Shown here: piece by piece, positions 48,853-61,422 of the stretch
How positions within the stretch are numbered: the first letter of the stretch is position 1
Layout of the letters: the number at the start of each line of letters is the position of its first letter
Assembly: GCA_030685235.1 (NCBI GenBank)
Contig: MU839105.1
Span: 62,001-126,000 of the forward strand
Direction: 5' to 3'
DNA length: 64,000 bases
DNA from: Copromyces sp. CBS 386.78
Taxonomy: Eukaryota > Ascomycota > Sordariomycetes > Sordariales > Sordariaceae
The notes under the pieces: generated by a model
What the model saw: only the letters and a program-made list of their open reading frames with translations
Told to the model about the DNA's origin: nothing
The model's database searches: none
Made by a program: the position numbers and the translations under genes

Positions 48853-51800
48853 TCAACGGCGACCAGTGAAAAGGTAGTTGAGGTCCTCAATGGAAAGCCT
48901 TCCGAGCTGCTTGCTTTGGGTCTCGTCAAGCGCCGTCTCAACAATGTTTCGCTTCACGTTCTGCAACTCAATGATGCGATCCTCAATGGTTTCTTCAACC
49001 AGAATCTTGTAAATGTGAACCTCCCGCTTTTGGCCAATGCGATAGGCTCTGTCGACGGCCTGGTCCTCAATGAATGGATTCCAAAAGGGATCGCAGACAA
49101 TGACGCGCGAAGCAACCGTCAAGTTGAGGCCTGCATTTCCAGCTTTGAGAGAGACAAGTAGCACCTTGATGTCAGGGTCTTCGACAAACTCCTGGATGGC
49201 GTGATCGCGTTGACTTCTGGGCATGTTACCTGTATAGCGATGGTACTTGATGTTGAGCTTGAACTTGAGAGAGCACTCGATAAGATCGAGATGAGACGTC
49301 CATTGGGAAAAGATGATGGTCTTTTCGTTGGACTGCTGAAACTGATCGACCAGTTCAGTCACTCGAGTTACCTTGGCCGAGTCTTGCCAATGGTCCCAAG
49401 TGTACTGGAGTAGGCGATCTCGTGCGTCCTGGTTTCTACTGGCGTTTGCTTCTTTGCGCAGTTGGTCAAAAACAGTCGGCTTCCAGTCCTCGTTCTCTTC
49501 CGGCTTAACCTTTGCAGGACGTTTCCCTTCGCTCTTTACTTTGCGATTCCTCTTCTCACCGCTGAGGCTGCCCAGTGACGCATCCGATGTGTCCGATTCA
49601 TTGCCGGAGGCACTGCCCTCCTCGCCGATAGGATAACCTGTATCATCGGTCTCCGCCTTTACCAGGGCTTCGGGCATATGAGCCGCCTGGAAAGACGTGT
49701 AATTGGTAACCTTGGTGTGGTCAGCAGGGCCACGGCACACCGGACATTTGGCGACAGAAGCTCCGTCCTGGCCATTTCTGATTCCCTTTATAGCGAATCG
49801 GTCGGTCAAAGCGGAGAAGCAGTCCGTGCAAATATCATGGCCGCAAGGAAGCAGGATGGTAGGGTCTGGGATTGCATCGTAGCATATCGGGCACTCGAAC
49901 GCCTTGATTTGTTTGATCCTGTCAATGACGGCAGGCTCCAGGGTCTTCGCCAGCTCAACCATTGTAGCTTCAGCCAGATGATTCTCGGGCTTAGCCTCAA
50001 AGTCGGTGAGATGCGGGTGACAGCAGGCTTGTCTGAGTCGCAAGAGAAGGACAAGAATGTTGGAATAATTCTTGCCCACTGTGTTGTTTCTGACATATCT
50101 TCCGTAGATGACCTGGGACTTGTCTTGCAGGTTCTTGTAGAATGTTTGCTCTTCATCAGAGAATTCGACGTGCTCAATGTGCTCGACCTTTGGAGGAAGG
50201 TCCAGAATAGGCTTGCCGTCTATCACCGTTGTCTTCATACGCCTCAGCATTACGGCTTTTAACAGAGCCTGTAGTTGCTTCATGGCGTTGCTCTTCTCAA
50301 AGTCGCGTCCCTTGTACCTGTGGTCCAAAGATCCGAAGGCTTCTTTGAATTTCCTTTCCTCACAAAAAGGCTTAATTTGGAGGAAACGCAACAGAGAGGA
50401 AAGTTCTGACACACTGTTCATCATAGGCGTTCCAGTCAGACACCATCGGTGATTAGCCCGAACCTGGCGGACAGCCTTAGATGACATTGTTTTGGCGTTC
50501 TTGACACATTGGGCTTCGTCCAAAATAACGCGGAAAAACTTGGTGCCATGATGAAGCATCGGGCACTCCAGCCGGTATCGCTGCTCAGCTTGCTCGCCCA
50601 GCCCGTTCGGATCGTCCAAGCTTTTCTCGAGATAGCATTCGTGTTTCTTGAATTGAGCAGTCAGGGTGCCGTACGTAGTTAGCACAACGTCGTACTTCCT
50701 GAGTTCGCTCCAAGGCTTCTTTTTGGATCCGCCGTGATAAAGATAGACATTCATGCGGCGGTCCTCCTTCATCTTGTTCTGAATCTCAAGTTCCCATTGC
50801 TTGATCAAAGCCACGGGGCCGACGATCAGGTTGGTTGCCACTTCACCCTCTGGAGCTCTGCGGCTAGCCATCAGTGCCAACGTTGAAATCGTTTTCCCTA
50901 GGCCCATATCATCGGCAAGAATTCCACCCCGGTTGTGACCCTCTTCCATATCAGTCATCCACTTGAGTGCCAACTGCTGGTGTGGATAGAGAGAGTACTT
51001 AAGATCTGGTGGTGTCTCTCCGCGTTCCTCCGGTGGTATATCCTCATCTGGCCGGATGTTGGATAGTAGCTTTTTTATCTCGTCCTCTTTCTCCAAGGAA
51101 TCATCCAGACCGAGCGCTCCAAGCAAACCCTCGTCTAACGGATTCCCCCATGCATCGGTCATGGAATTGAAATCGTAGGTAGCAGCCCGGCTGATCACGT
51201 CGGTCATAGATGGTATGTGTGTGCCGCTAGAGCCCGGATTGTTAAGCGCATATTCGCCTCCGTTGGCCAACGTGCCCGGCCGCGAGCTATCGACAGTTGC
51301 CAGGCCACCGGGTAAGCCAGGAAAGACCAGAGAACCGGTATCCGTAGAGTGTATATTGTTGGAAAAGCTTGGGAGCTGAAATCGTGCTAGCCGAGACGGG
51401 TGTGACGTACTCGATGTGCTGGCGACAGCAGAGTTGTAGGAAGGGCCATCCCACATATCTCTTATGTCAGGCAATACGCCGGGCGTGTTGTAGAGCTGAG
51501 GTGCAGGAATAGGACCTTGAGGGGCTGGCAAGCTCGTGCGATGTGGTATGCCTGCCTGAGGGTTGCGGTAAGATGCCTGATTACTCTGAAAGGGAGCAAA
51601 CAGCGAGGTTGGATTCAAGGTTGCTGAAGAGGGCTGCGCAAATCCTTGCCCAAGCACGGGCTGCGTATCATCCGCGCTAATAGGTAATGGCAGTTAGCAA
51701 CGTCTGGGTATGAAATCAAGATCTAGGCCAAAAATATTAATAGAGGTCTACACGTACCCTGTGAGGTCTATAAATGGGCTGGAGTCAAAGCCATCGCCGA

Positions 51801-52671
51801 CAAAATCGTCGAAACTGAAGTCGTCTTCGAAGTAGTTGATGTCACTGCCTGCAAAAGGGCTCGCATTGAAGGGCTCCGAAAATGTCGTAGGATGGGAAGT
51901 ACCGCTTCCAGAAGCCGTACGCTTCGAACTACTTTCGGTATCCCTGAGAGCTTCATAGCCTAAGCTGGTACCGATCGAACGCTTCCGCTCCCGAGGAACA
52001 AACCCGCTGAATGAGTTTTGGAAGTCTTCAGAATTGTCGAGCCGGGATTCATGTTGCTGGGGAAGTTGTTGGAAGGGTCGTTGTCCTTGCTCGTGTGAGC
52101 CTTGTTGAGTTTGTCGTTGCCCCTGTTGCTGTGGATGATGTTGCTGGCGTTGTTGCAGTTGTTGCAGTGGCAGTTGCTGTTGCTGTTGCTTCCGTTGCTG
52201 AGCGTACTGTTGCTGTAACTGTTGTTGTTGTTGTTGAGCGTAATGTGGCTGTTGCTGTTGTTGAGGGTGTTGCCCCCTCTGTGCCTGTTGTTGACGAACT
52301 TGATCGCCCTGCTGACGTACTCGTTGTTGAGCAGTGGAAGTGCCGGCTGAGGATTGCGACCCATCCGACGACCCCCAAAAGTCCGCGTCCATCGATAGAC
52401 CGAGAGAGGATCTAACTCTGTCCATGTCCTTAACAATGTCGCAGATTTTGTCGTTGATCTCGATGAGATCGAACTTGGTCTCGTCAGTCTCTGGCTCTTC
52501 TTGAAGTTGAGCCCGCAGTTCCAGCTGGACACTCAACTTGAGTTCCAAGTCGGAAAGGCCACTGGCATTAGCAGTGGGTTGGGGCTTGGTGTTCGATGAA
52601 GATGTTCCAGTCCGTGTCTGCCACGAAGAGGAGTGCGTCGAAGACGCTGTTGCTCGGCTGGGGGTTGTCAT
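48853..52671 (-). CDS. SNF2-family ATPase with RING finger (Ris1/Uls1-like)
   Basis: The gene is complement(48853..51676, 51758..52671), giving 1245 residues. The intron has a GTACGT donor; the acceptor at 51677 restores the frame as DLTGADDTQPVLGQ. Residues about 110-200 form a Gln-rich tract. The SNF2 N lobe starts near residue 530, with Walker A DDMGLGKT (about 560-567), DEAQ box, and LTGTPMMNS. A C3HC4 RING (CPICYDAIPDP, starting near residue 900, CGHDICTDCF, CPVCRG) is inserted between the two helicase lobes. The C lobe has SQWTSHLDLIE, then NLTVASRVIVCDPFWNP and DRAYRIGQ. This RING-in-helicase layout is that of Rad5/Rad16/Uls1. The lack of a HIRAN domain and the disordered N-terminus favour Uls1/Ris1, a SUMO-targeted translocase acting on chromatin. 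Several VKPEE/VKAE-type sites lie after the RING. Paralogue assignment is moderately sure. Confidence 0.87.
52075..52345 (-). repeat. Gln-rich codon repeat in the SNF2 protein
   Basis: An irregular CAA/CAG-rich tract codes long runs of Gln broken by His, Arg, Leu and Pro. Mixed codons suggest it is an old low-complexity region and not a pure microsatellite. Confidence 0.85.
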
Positions 52672-55437
52672 GGTTTAAGTAGTCGGGCTCAAATGGCCAC
52701 ATGACGACGCAGTAGTGAAAAGAGGCTCAGGCTCGGTGAGTACGAGGGAAGGCGCGACGCGAAGAATTCGGCTGCAGGTAAAACAGGCAGGAATCCGCCA
52801 CGATGTCCAAGTTCCCGTCTGTTGAATGCAAGGCAAGTGCAGTGGGATTCGGTTGTTGCCGTTGGTTGTTGTAGTCAGGAGGAAGTCCAGGTCGCAGCCG
52901 AAGTATTTGTAAATTTGCGGAAGGTGCTAGAAAACAAGGTAATCATATTGCGTCCGACTCAGGTGAAGAAACTGAGTGGAGAGGGGACAGGTTGGAGCCT
53001 GTAGGCATCGGAACGTACGTATGCTCTTCAACTTGACCTGCACTGGAGCATCCTCCGAGGCCCGACAAAGGAAACTGCACAATTCCTCCAAGACCACAGC
53101 CCACACCCAAGGTCTCAAGAGACCGTGAATTTCCCTCAAAACGTGGGACCCGGAGTAGTTTTGCTCTTCGCGCGTGTCTGTCAGACGTTTGAAGGCTCCG
53201 ATTTGCCCCAGTGGTTGCCAATCTAGAGGTAGCTCGCGGCCTGGTGAGCTGGCGTGAAGGAAATATGCGTGGGGTGGTAACGCAAGCCCTAAGGTAGGTA
53301 AATTGAAGAGCGGGCTGAAGAGCCTCAAGTGGATTGTCTGGGTGACGGTGGCTGCCTGGCGTAATCAGGATGTCTAGACCGTTGTGGCCACCCAGATGCC
53401 GTCGACTTGAATAAGGCTGCAGGCGCACCACGAGGTTTCTCGGGAGCTGGCCTCCAACTGACTTGAACCACGTAACAAGAGGAAGGTCCCTTTAGACTAT
53501 CGCGGTATCCCACGCTTCGTTTGAGCACGCCTTATTTGCCTGTCAGAATGGCCGGATGATACGGGATTGGACCACGCCAGCCTCAAGCGAAACTGAGTGA
53601 GGGCTGAATCGGATCGCGACAATGCTGCGTGAGGAAAAAGTGAGATGGGAAACGAATGGCAAGACACCCCGAAGAAAACTTGTGTAATGCTCGTGTACGA
53701 CGCTGACTCGGAATGTTGCGCCGATTGTGAGGAGTCAACTTCAGGCCCAAGTGGAAAGAGGAGGCCGTGTTGTTCGGGAGGAAAGGCGTTGGGTTTGAAT
53801 GGTTGGTGGTTACCAGTCTGAAGCCACCAACACAAGCGGAAAACGTTGGCCGCCAGCCAGCTTGTTTCTTTTTTGTTCCCCTTGAGAGAAAAAGAAAAAA
53901 AAAAAAAAAAAAGCAATCACAAACGCCAACAAAAGTGTCGATTCCTTCGCTGCCGCAATCGATTCAGTTTCGAGAGTCCACCAGAATTCGCGCGCTGCGT
54001 TTTCTCAATTGTTGACTTCTAACACGCGCCACTTTTACGTAGTGTAATTGGTAACGCGTTCCGGTGTTTCCCTGTTCATCCGAATTTGAACGCTGTTTAT
54101 GCCTCCACAATGCATCCCTTCAGCTTTCTCCACACTGTCACGGTATATAAAGAAAAAAAGATCAAGGATCTGTACAGTGTAAAGCCTGGCAACGATATCT
54201 TCTGTGTTCAAGAGCGATGCGGTGCCCCTGGCGCTATCTCCATGGATGGGCGAGGCTTGTCTGTGATGGAAGGATCTTTGAGGATTTTGTACGGGATGCC
54301 TGTTCACCGAAACGAGAGGATCCCACTTGTACAAACTGGGGCCATCCCGTACCTAACATGTAGGCCTATTCCTCCCAGTGCTTGACCCGAAAGGTAAGTA
54401 TGTATGCAGAATCGGTGTTAGACTTGTCAGCTTAGAAACATTCATTTCTGCCGATGTTATCGTCGTCAACAGATCGGTCACCGATTTGGAGATGTTCATT
54501 TTACTACAGAGGATTGCTGGCGCGGGACAATGCCGCTCGAGGTTATTGCTCTCACAGTTAATCCGTACAGTGTGAGTAAGTCTCCGCACAGTTACTTCAT
54601 AGGACTCGGTCTTTGCTCAGCTCAAGCTCGTTGTCTTCACACCTTCTTGATAGCATTCTCGTCAGGTCTCGAAGCATCCGATTCCCTCTTGTGTTCAGGC
54701 ACGGAATCAGAAAATGAGGGATTCATAAGACCCGCTGTTTATGGGCCAAGGTGAGCATTACAGCGAGTGCTTTCCTGCACGCATGGATACACTTTTACCT
54801 TAAGCATCCATTATCACAAGTTTGCAGATTACGTTACCTTGCATTCAACCTTGAACATCCGCAAAGATCATGACAGGGGAGGAACTGGGAGGCAAGAAAG
54901 GGATGACGCGCAGTTCAGCACAAAATGCCATGCTAGTGGCGCAGAGCCTATATAGACCTTGGTTGTCGGGATCGGCTCGCTATCGGCCTTGATGAAACCA
55001 CATCTGGGCCTGGTCCAGATAAGTGCTTGACATGTTTTTTTTTATTCATTCTTGAATCTGTCGCTGGTCGCTTTCAACACCAAAACCAAAACAGATGCAC
55101 ACTGACCCAGGGTAATTGCGCTGTCAGGTCGTACAATCAATTGCTTGAACATGGAGAGAATGTGGCAATGTATTATACGCCACTCGAGAGCTCCGTCCAG
55201 AGATGATTAGATTAGGAATTGCTGCTGCATGAGGAGCAGTAAGGAAAAGAGCAACCACGAAGTGAGGGCAAATCTTAGGAGTCCAATATGACAGGTAGCC
55301 AAGCCAACAGAAACCGACAATGAGAAAAAAAGAAAAGGCCACCAAAACGGACGCGTGGTATTTGAGCATCCCGGGTGTTCCCAACAACGCCGTAAATGCA
55401 TGTCGCAAACATTCTTAGGAGAATGCCATTGATCAAA
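52672..55437. other. Intergenic region upstream of the SNF2 gene
   Basis: About 2.8 kb holding the SNF2 promoter and the 3' end of the phosphodiesterase gene. A poly-A run of about 19 bases lies near 53893-53911. A short tRNA-like stretch at 54037-54060 was checked and rejected. Open frames here are short and have no recognisable family. Confidence 0.5.
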
Positions 55438-57896
55438 TCAAGTCGCATCCGATGAGCTATTGTCGTCCGACTTTTCGTCCGACTTGTCATCCTTGCCCGA
55501 ATTTGCTACCTTCCCCCACCACTTGCTCACTTTCCCGGTAAACCAGTCCCAAAAGTTTTGTGTTTTTGAGTCAGATTTGCCGTCAGATGGGTCGTTACTG
55601 TCCGTCCCATTGTTGCCTTCGGGCGGTTGGTCAGTAGGTTGGGGGCTCGGCTGGTTGGGGCTAGGTGTATTCAGGTCGGATGCGGTTGAGGAGGTCTTGG
55701 CCGAAGCGATGGCCGAGGTAACGGCCGAGGTAGCAGTATCGGTGGAAACCGACTGTGCTGGAACAGTGATAGACACCGTGGTAGGAATGACAGTAGAAGA
55801 GGTAGTAAGAGGAGTAGCGGATGCGGTTGATGTGTAAGGTGTTACAGGGTCTATCGGACTCTCGATCCCGGCTCCAGGTTCATCACTATGGAGCCCTACC
55901 GGTTTCAACGGAAGACGGAGTGTTCCGTTGTTGGGAGCCGGGGAGATACCGACAGAGTCGCAGAGAATGTTATAAACCTCGATGTTTTCTGGAGCACCGT
56001 TAGCGGGTTTTGTTACACACCGACGTCCTGCAATTCATCACACCAAGTGCACTTACGGAAAGCTTCAAGCCGGCTGTTCGCCTTATGAGGGAACGCCGGA
56101 CCGCGGGCAATAAAGATTGCCCTCATCAAGGGATGCTCGTGATCATAACCGTGAAGACCACGAGGGTGGTACACGGCTCCCTGCGCCTGCGCCTCCTTCA
56201 GATTCATCTCCTTCATGTTGACCAAAGCCCAGCCAGCTTTGGGTACGATCCAAAGAGGCGCGATCCGCTCATTGTTCGAGAAATGATACCTCTCTGGCAT
56301 GTTGACATCGCGCAGATAAACCTCGAGGTTGGGGTTTGTTTTGGTCTTCTTAACCAGATCGGTGTAAATGCCCTGGAGGTCATCGGGGTTCAGGGGTCTC
56401 AGTCCCACCAGCGGCCAGCCGTCTGTGTGCTCGATCTTACTGAGGTCGACCAGGTCCTCAAGTTGGACAAGCCGGGATATGTCAGTAGTTGCCATGCCGT
56501 GATCCGAGACCACAATAACGTTGACAATGTTGGTCAAATGCCGCTCCTCGAGCCCCTTAAGGATCTTGTCCATCATCCGGTCCACCTTTTCAATCGTAGA
56601 TCGAATCTCAGTACTGTTCGGACCATATTTGTGTCCGTCAGAGTCAACATTCGGCACATAAGCCGCGATGACTTGTGGCCGTTCGTCGTCTGGCATGTCC
56701 AAAAAGCCTAGGATTCGACCAACTTTGTTTCCAAGCTTCTCCTTCCCGTTATACCTATCCATATAGGTAGGTTCGACGTCCAAAACATGGGCCTCGCTCC
56801 CCGGCCACATGTGGATGGCCGTCTTGAGTCCCTGTTTTTGAGCCGAGACCCAAAAGGGCTCTCCGCGCCACCACTTCGGATCCAAACTCCGCGCAGGATC
56901 CGTGTAGTAGAACTCTTGTTTGAGTGTGGGATCCCAGAAAGTGTTACCAACAACACCATGAGCTTCGGGATACAGGCCTGTTGCAAGCGTGTAATGGTTG
57001 GGAAACGTGACGCTAGGGAAAGAGGGCAGCATGTAGAGTGGTGACACGCCCTCCTTAATGAGTGAACTGAGTCTCGGTGTTAGTCCTCGATTAAGAAAGT
57101 CCGCTCTGAATCCATCCAAACTGAAGATGATCGTAGTAGGCGCAAACATGGCAGTGCCATTGCTCACTAGCGGTCGACTCGAAGTGCTATTCCCCCGCTT
57201 GGTTTTTAATGACAGCTTCCAGGCTGTCAAAAACAGGATGGCAAAGGCGACGAGTATCATGGCGTATATGAGTATCCATCGGCACCAGTCACGCTTGCGT
57301 CTAGCCTTGACATCCGAAAAATGCAGCAGGCCCCTTCGGTCGACATCGTCGCTGTCTTCGCGGTCGCTGCTGTCGCCCGTGGAACTTCCGTCTTTCATGC
57401 CCCCTTCCTCCATCTCGTACATCAATTCGCCATCCTCCCCGTGCTGTGCCTCGGCCAGCAGCCTGTCCCTCTTAGCCTGTCTCCGTTGTCGCCGCTTATT
57501 TCGCTTTTCGGCCACCAGATCATCCGTCGACGCTCCCGGCGCGCTAGAGGAGCTTCTTGATCGTGACGGCGAAACATCGCTCATGCGGCGCGCAAGCATT
57601 CGTAAAGGATTGGGAATTGGCAGGTTGGACACTGTGCGTTCTAGCTCTTGCTTGCGCCGGGTTTCGGTTACCATCTGTTCCAGCTCTTCCTCCTCCATCA
57701 AGACGAGGCGGTCATGGGCTAAAAGCTCGCGGCTGTTGCGCGCACGGAGCTGGCGTTCGTCATCTTCACTGTCGGTGTCCTGTTCGCTCCGGATGGAAAC
57801 TGCATCGGCATCGTAATCGGAGGGAGACAGCAGCGATTGAGAGCGGTCTCGGCTAGCCGCAGGGGCTGTCGTCGTGTTCAGCGATCGAAGGGACAT
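55438..57896 (-). CDS. Type II membrane nucleotide pyrophosphatase/phosphodiesterase
   Basis: The gene is complement(55438..55988, 56057..57896), giving 796 residues; the intron has GTAAGT and CAG ends. Residues 1-205 are a charged cytosolic domain with many acidic and RS-rich stretches. A membrane helix follows at about 207-226 (WILIYAMILVAFAILFLTAW). The catalytic domain has the metal-binding Asp of SLDGFRADF (261), the nucleophile Thr297 in FPSVTFPNHY, then DSDGHKYGP, SDHGM and the HGYDHEHP histidines, the full set of alkaline-phosphatase-superfamily NPP residues. The C-terminus adds a Ser/Thr-rich region and a Lys/Asp/Ser-rich tail. NPP enzymes hydrolyse nucleotide phosphodiester or pyrophosphate bonds outside the cell or in the vacuole lumen, often scavenging phosphate. 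Substrate preference cannot be read from the sequence. Confidence 0.92.
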
Positions 57897-58684
57897 GTTC
57901 GCATCTCGACGCGGGTGCGCTGGTTCGGGGTTCAGGGAGAGGTGTTGGGATTGGATCTCTTATCGGAGATGGAGTTGGGGTAGCATGGTCTAGCTGGCCG
58001 TTAAACTGTGGACGAAATGATGCATCGAGGTTGTGCTGACATGCTCGTGGTTTTTTTCTCGTTGAAGAGATGCAGCAGGTTGGGGGAGAGGGGGGTTTTC
58101 CAAAAGGGAACTGGACCCTTCCGGGTTGTCAGCGAAAGCCTAGCGCAAAATGGAAATGATGGTCCTTGGATAAACACACGCCACCCGGTGGATTGCCCTG
58201 GTCCCGTTCTGACCGCTCGGATCCCTGCCTGGACTCCATCGGGCCCATGTTACGCAGCCCCACATCGCGCAGCGGTACCTCAACGGCCAGACGGCATTTC
58301 TTGAACAAGTCCAGATCGAAGTTTCAACATCAATTTCAATTCACGTTGGGGTTCAAAAAAATTCAAATCTGATTTGCGCTCTTGAGCCTCGTTTCGCTTT
58401 TCATCATCTCAATGAGAACTGTCTCTGACATAGCCGAATCCTTGTTTCAATGTAAGCTACGACAGATTTGAACCAATCTTTAAAGTCTCACCTGAAACGA
58501 TTCATGCCTTGTCACCAGTTCACCGTATGTATTCTATATTTGATCGGATCGTCTAACATCCCGGTTATTCCGGAGCCTGTATCATCCGATGTATGTCATG
58601 TCTAACCCATAGCTAACTGAAACCGGAAAAGAATGGGAAAGAACACAATAGGGCCAAACCATGGGCGAAGCAAGCCAGCCGACT
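57897..58684. other. Intergenic region upstream of the phosphodiesterase gene
   Basis: This contains the promoter of the phosphodiesterase gene and the 3' end of the acetyltransferase gene, both on the minus strand. No gene, repeat or RNA was recognised. Confidence 0.55.
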
Positions 58685-59800
58685 TCAGCACCAGCAGTAG
58701 TAATAGTTGTCTTCCCATACCGTGTCTTTGTGTTTCCCACCAGCCCATCGCAGAGATGGGATACTGTCATCAATCCTCTCATGGAACACGGCATCGATAT
58801 CGTGGGGATGCACATCACCCACGGCCTTGCAGCCCAACGTCGTCTCCTCATCTGGGTTCCACAACAACACGGTCCCCAGACCCCACGTGGTCGCCTCGAC
58901 CAGTGCGGCTTCCACAAGGACCCTGATGTCATTGATGCGCTGTTGCGGTGTCGACTCCAGCGCTGTGACAATCTTCAGAACCTTGAGCTTCTTCGACTTC
59001 CAGTCATGTTCCCAGTAGATCCAAGCTCGTCCGTTACTAGTAGTGGCTCCACGGTTCTCTGGTGTCTTTCCGTCCAACAGCTTTCCACTGACGAACTCTG
59101 CTCGAGCTACCTGCCACGACATCTGAGCGAAGCTGGGTACGAATGCCACATGCGTTGCCCCGTCGGTTGGAATTCGATCGAATCGAGCGCCGAGGTGAAG
59201 CTCGTCCACCTCACAAAGAGTGCGCAGTTCCTCGAGGTGCAGGTATCGTACGCTCTCGGGCTGGGTGTGTTGGAGGGCAGGTGTCTTGTTGCCATTGATT
59301 GAGGTAGGCGGAATGTAGGTAAGAGTGACTTCCTCGCTGGGGAAAACGTGCCAGCCCAGGTTCGAATAGTATTGCCGGCCAATGTCGCTGTACAAGACGC
59401 TAAGATCGCTGTCACGATCCATGGCCTCTTGCACGTGGCGGAGCAAGGTTGCGGCCATGCCCTGGCGGCGGTAATCCGGGTGGGTGTACACACTGGCAAT
59501 GCCGTAGCCGTAGCCCTCCCGCGAAACGCCGTTTTCTGAGATCAGGACCTTCTTCCTGATGGTTTCGCAACTCGCGATGATCTGCCGTGGATACCCCTTC
59601 GGGTGCAGCACCCAGTACTTGCAACGCCCGTTCTTGGTAAGCTCTTGTTCCGAAAGGTGGATTTCCCGCGCAACGTAGGTTTCAATGGACATGGGTCGGG
59701 CCCAAACAGCGCCGTTGAGCTTCCATGCCAGCTCTCGCTGCTCTGGTGTCGCCTCGCAAAAATCGGTGTCGGCTGCCGTAATGGCTAGCGGTTGTGCCAT
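58685..59800 (-). CDS. GNAT-family acetyltransferase (Lyc1-like)
   Basis: This is a single exon of 371 residues. The ATG at 59800 starts MAQPLAITAADTDFCEATPE; the open frame runs another 128 codons upstream, but that part looks like leader sequence. The acetyl-CoA binding motif A is clear in YGIASVYTHPDYRRQGMAA, followed by the YSDIGRQYYSNLGWHVF motif B. The rest, with WEHDWKSKKLKVLKIV, matches the fungal Lyc1 group as I remember it. Lyc1 of Yarrowia lipolytica is a lysine N6-acetyltransferase for lysine use; whether this protein acts on free lysine is inferred. It ends in an unusual YYYCWC. No targeting signal is visible, so a cytosolic location is likely. Confidence 0.82.
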   Translation of the reverse strand: MAQPLAITAADTDFCEATPEQRELAWKLNGAVWARPMSIETYVAREIHLSEQELTKNGRCKYWVLHPKGYPRQIIASCETIRKKVLISENGVSREGYGYGIASVYTHPDYRRQGMAATLLRHVQEAMDRDSDLSVLYSDIGRQYYSNLGWHVFPSEEVTLTYIPPTSINGNKTPALQHTQPESVRYLHLEELRTLCEVDELHLGARFDRIPTDGATHVAFVPSFAQMSWQVARAEFVSGKLLDGKTPENRGATTSNGRAWIYWEHDWKSKKLKVLKIVTALESTPQQRINDIRVLVEAALVEATTWGLGTVLLWNPDEETTLGCKAVGDVHPHDIDAVFHERIDDSIPSLRWAGGKHKDTVWEDNYYYCWC

Positions 59801-61422
59801 GATGAGTGTGCTGTCTGTGCAGCAATCTGCGCAGTGGTGAATGTGGGTGGCAGAGGAAAAGCGTCGACGTGGGCTTAGCTTAAGCCCGTTTCGTATGGTG
59901 GGGGGCCTCAGGGGAAGAGAGCAATGACAGTTGAGAGACGAACGAAGTAATACGAGGTCTGGAGGTTCAAGGTATATAAAAGCAAGGTTGTTCGGGCCGA
60001 CAGCTGCTTGAAACAAACATCTCGTACGTTCCCCACGTTGAACTATCAAGGGTGGGGGTGATGATGCTTCCGCAGATCCCCAGGCTGTCAATGACAGAAC
60101 AGGTTTGTGTCCATGCTGCTTCACCAACCACCTGTCTCTTGTTTGTTTTGGGGGGCGTTCTGGCGGCTGGCCTGGCGTTATCATCCGATACGTGAAGAGC
60201 GAATTGGGGACGGGGAACTCATTCGCAAATACGTGGCTGTGATGCCACCATGACTTCGTGGTTGCACATGATTTCGAGAATTCATCAGCCGCGAAAACGG
60301 ACCATGGCGGCTGTTAGTGCAGTGGATCCATCAAAAGCTTATTGTCGACCTAACCAGCCACAATCCGACCTTCGGTCATCATCCGTGCCCTTCACATGCG
60401 CATCTGTCATACCATGGTGTTCAACTTCACCTGCTTCTTGAAGCATCTACCGAAGAAGTCATCACGTCCCCTAGCCGCCATACACCTTTGGGTCCCGGAA
60501 ACCAAGGTGAAGGACGGAAAGGTGGACTGAACTTGGTAGAAGTTTGGACAAGATCGGGCATGAAAGATAAGCTTCTATGAGCCCGGTCCAGCAAGGAATG
60601 AACTGAACAGCCGCTTCACCAAAAGGCCCGAAAGATATCTGAAAACATATTGTGCAGTGGTGAGACTTGAGAGGTAAGGGTTTTACAACTCAAATTATAA
60701 TGACTTGATATCAGGTTCCAAGCTGGCTTTGGGCTTCCGCGCTGTCAGCAGAGTCCACGCCGCAACGGGACTCGCGGACGATGATGGGCCATTCCGTACT
60801 CCCCTCATTCCATGTCGACAAGTGGAATTGGACAGGTCAGATGAAAATGCTGAAAATGCCGGTAGCCATAGAGCAGGTAGCCGGTGATCTTCAGCGCGTG
60901 TTTGGGCAGACGGGTCATGAGGAAATTTGCCGGTGGTGTCGCGGTGCACTTTGCTTTCTTTGTTGAACATCCAAGGTTGCGTCGAGACCTTCGCTTTAAC
61001 GATGTTGAGGCCGCGATAATTCCCACTGTAGTGGCTGACCGTTATCGATAAGGCCCACTTTCACAAGCATGAGCTGTGGTAACCCCGCGCTAGTGCACTG
61101 GTGGCTGACACCCTTGCGCCAGGAACCTGGCGAGCTAAGCCACGGAGGCGGAATAATTTGTGGCCGCAACTTTTCGCCTAGCCCTGCCAATTACCGGAGC
61201 GCACACAAAAATTGGTCTGGATATCGATGCAAGGTGGATGACTTGGACACTTTGACGGCCTCGTAACCAGCATCAAAGGTACGCATATCGAACCCCCCCA
61301 AGCCTCTAGCATATCCCACGGCGTTTTTGGCTTCTCTCCTGAAATTTGCGACAATCCGCACTTTTCCCCCGATTCCCGACTTGTCGCTGACCCAGCAAAC
61401 CCAACTCAGACCGACAAGAAAA
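59801..61422. promoter_or_regulatory. Divergent promoter region of acetyltransferase and eL14 genes
   Basis: About 1.6 kb between start codons. The last 100 bases before eL14 are C-rich with CCCC and ACCCAGC runs and end AAAAATGG, a strong start context. Open frames here are short and unsupported. I see no named regulatory element. Confidence 0.5.

Noticed and set aside
54037..54060. tRNA-like D-arm pattern TAGTGTAATTGGTAACGCG
   Set aside because: No matching acceptor stem, anticodon arm or GGTTCRANYCC box follows at the right distance.
54086..54385. 99-residue plus-strand open frame
   Set aside because: No recognisable domain, no splice partners and no supporting context; typical of chance frames in this gap.
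59801..60184. 128-codon upstream extension of the acetyltransferase frame
   Set aside because: The added segment looks like untranslated leader, with no family match; the ATG at 59800 directly precedes the conserved domain.
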